Below are positions 7,207 through 7,318 of a stretch of DNA of 7,318 bases, one piece after another (the stretch's first letter is position 1; each line of letters begins with the position of its first letter). Under the pieces are notes generated by a model. That model saw only the letters and a list, made by a program, of their open reading frames with translations. It was not told where the DNA came from and ran no database searches. The stretch lies in assembly GCA_902766655.1 (NCBI GenBank), contig CACXEL010000082.1, positions 1 to 7,318 of the forward strand, written 5' to 3'. Source of the DNA: an uncultured Lachnospiraceae bacterium. GTDB taxonomy: Bacteria; Bacillota; Clostridia; Lachnospirales; Lachnospiraceae. Both the position numbers and the translations under genes were made by a program.

Positions 7207-7249
7207 TGGATTCCTGACCGGGAATTCACGGGTGGTCTGCATTTTTTTT
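7207..7249 (+). terminator. Weak candidate terminator: hairpin plus T8 tract
   Basis: GGATTCC (7208-7214) and GGAATTC (7221-7227) pair with one G-U around a TGACCG loop, extended by T7207-A7228. The T8 run at 7242-7249 starts 14 bases later, too far for a classic terminator. An alternative GACC/GGTC stem (7216-7219/7234-7237) ends four bases before the T-run but is weak. The T8 tract may instead belong to the promoter downstream. Confidence 0.3.
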
Positions 7250-7289
7250 GAATTTGCTTATTGACACCCGGCCCTTCTCATAGTATACT
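7241..7289 (+). promoter_or_regulatory. Strong sigma-70-type promoter with AT-rich upstream element
   Basis: TTGACA (7261-7266, perfect -35) and TATACT (7284-7289, five of six for -10) are separated by the ideal 17 bases. Directly upstream, 7241-7260 is an AT-rich block with T8, resembling an UP element that contacts the RNA polymerase alpha subunit. Transcription should start near 7296 and run off the right edge, so the gene served is not visible. The quality of the elements suggests a highly expressed gene or a stable RNA. Confidence 0.82.
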
Positions 7290-7294
7290 TTCAC

Positions 7295-7316
7295 TTGTGC
7301 CGCGGTAAGCGCACAA
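7295..7316 (+). promoter_or_regulatory. Dyad at the expected transcription start: operator or 5' leader hairpin
   Basis: TTGTGC (7295-7300) and GCACAA (7311-7316) are perfect inverted copies around a 10-base centre. In RNA the stem can continue with GC/GC past a bulged C, closing on a GGTAA loop. It covers the predicted start point of the promoter at 7261-7289, so it could be a repressor operator or a hairpin at the very 5' end of the transcript. The sequence ends too soon to tell whether a structured RNA follows. Confidence 0.5.
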
Positions 7317-7318
7317 AA

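Noticed and set aside
4080..7229. Minus-strand open frame of 1,049 codons opposite the GH3 gene
   Set aside because: It is codon-aligned with the sense gene, so it stays open only because the GC-rich GH3 gene uses no TTA, CTA or TCA codons. Its product is rich in Gly, His, Asp and Val with no recognisable domain.
6995..7264. Small open frames on both strands over the end of GH3 and the right intergenic region
   Set aside because: They overlap the GH3 end and cross the inverted repeats and the T8 tract; no ribosome binding site or protein resemblance was seen.

Overview
The window reads as chromosomal DNA of a GC-rich, anaerobe-like Firmicute, most plausibly a Clostridia/Lachnospiraceae-type gut or rumen organism. 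The reasons are a single-chain PurL that resembles the clostridial form, strong AAGGAGG-type Shine-Dalgarno sites, compact same-strand gene order and a cytoplasmic GH3 enzyme. This placement is an inference from protein resemblance; no rRNA or other phylogenetic marker is present. Nothing indicates phage, plasmid, transposon or CRISPR content.

Layout, all on the + strand. (1) Bases 1-2522 hold the 3' two-thirds of purL, the glutamine-dependent FGAM synthase of purine synthesis, cut by the left edge. (2) After 32 bases comes pyk (2555-3967), a complete pyruvate kinase with its own strong ribosome binding site, probably co-transcribed with purL. (3) Bases 3968-4187 hold an orphan Shine-Dalgarno with an eight-codon mini-ORF, a clear intrinsic terminator (12 bp stem, GAAG loop) closing the purL-pyk unit, and a probable promoter (TATACT -10) with a small palindrome in its spacer. 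(4) Bases 4188-7082 encode a 964-residue family 3 glycoside hydrolase with a PA14-like insert, transcribed as its own unit. (5) Bases 7083-7318 are non-coding: a long nested inverted repeat, a T8 tract, and a near-consensus sigma-70-type promoter (TTGACA, 17 bases, TATACT). A 22-base dyad sits on the expected start point of that promoter. The gene it serves lies beyond the right edge.

The first two genes are central metabolism. The glycosidase is an accessory carbohydrate-use gene with no transporter or regulator visible beside it. The most interesting points are the GH3 enzyme, which keeps its nucleophile and the main -1 subsite residues but lacks a glutamate where the family's acid/base normally sits, and the strong promoter with a start-site dyad at the right edge. 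I see no clearly new multi-gene system here.
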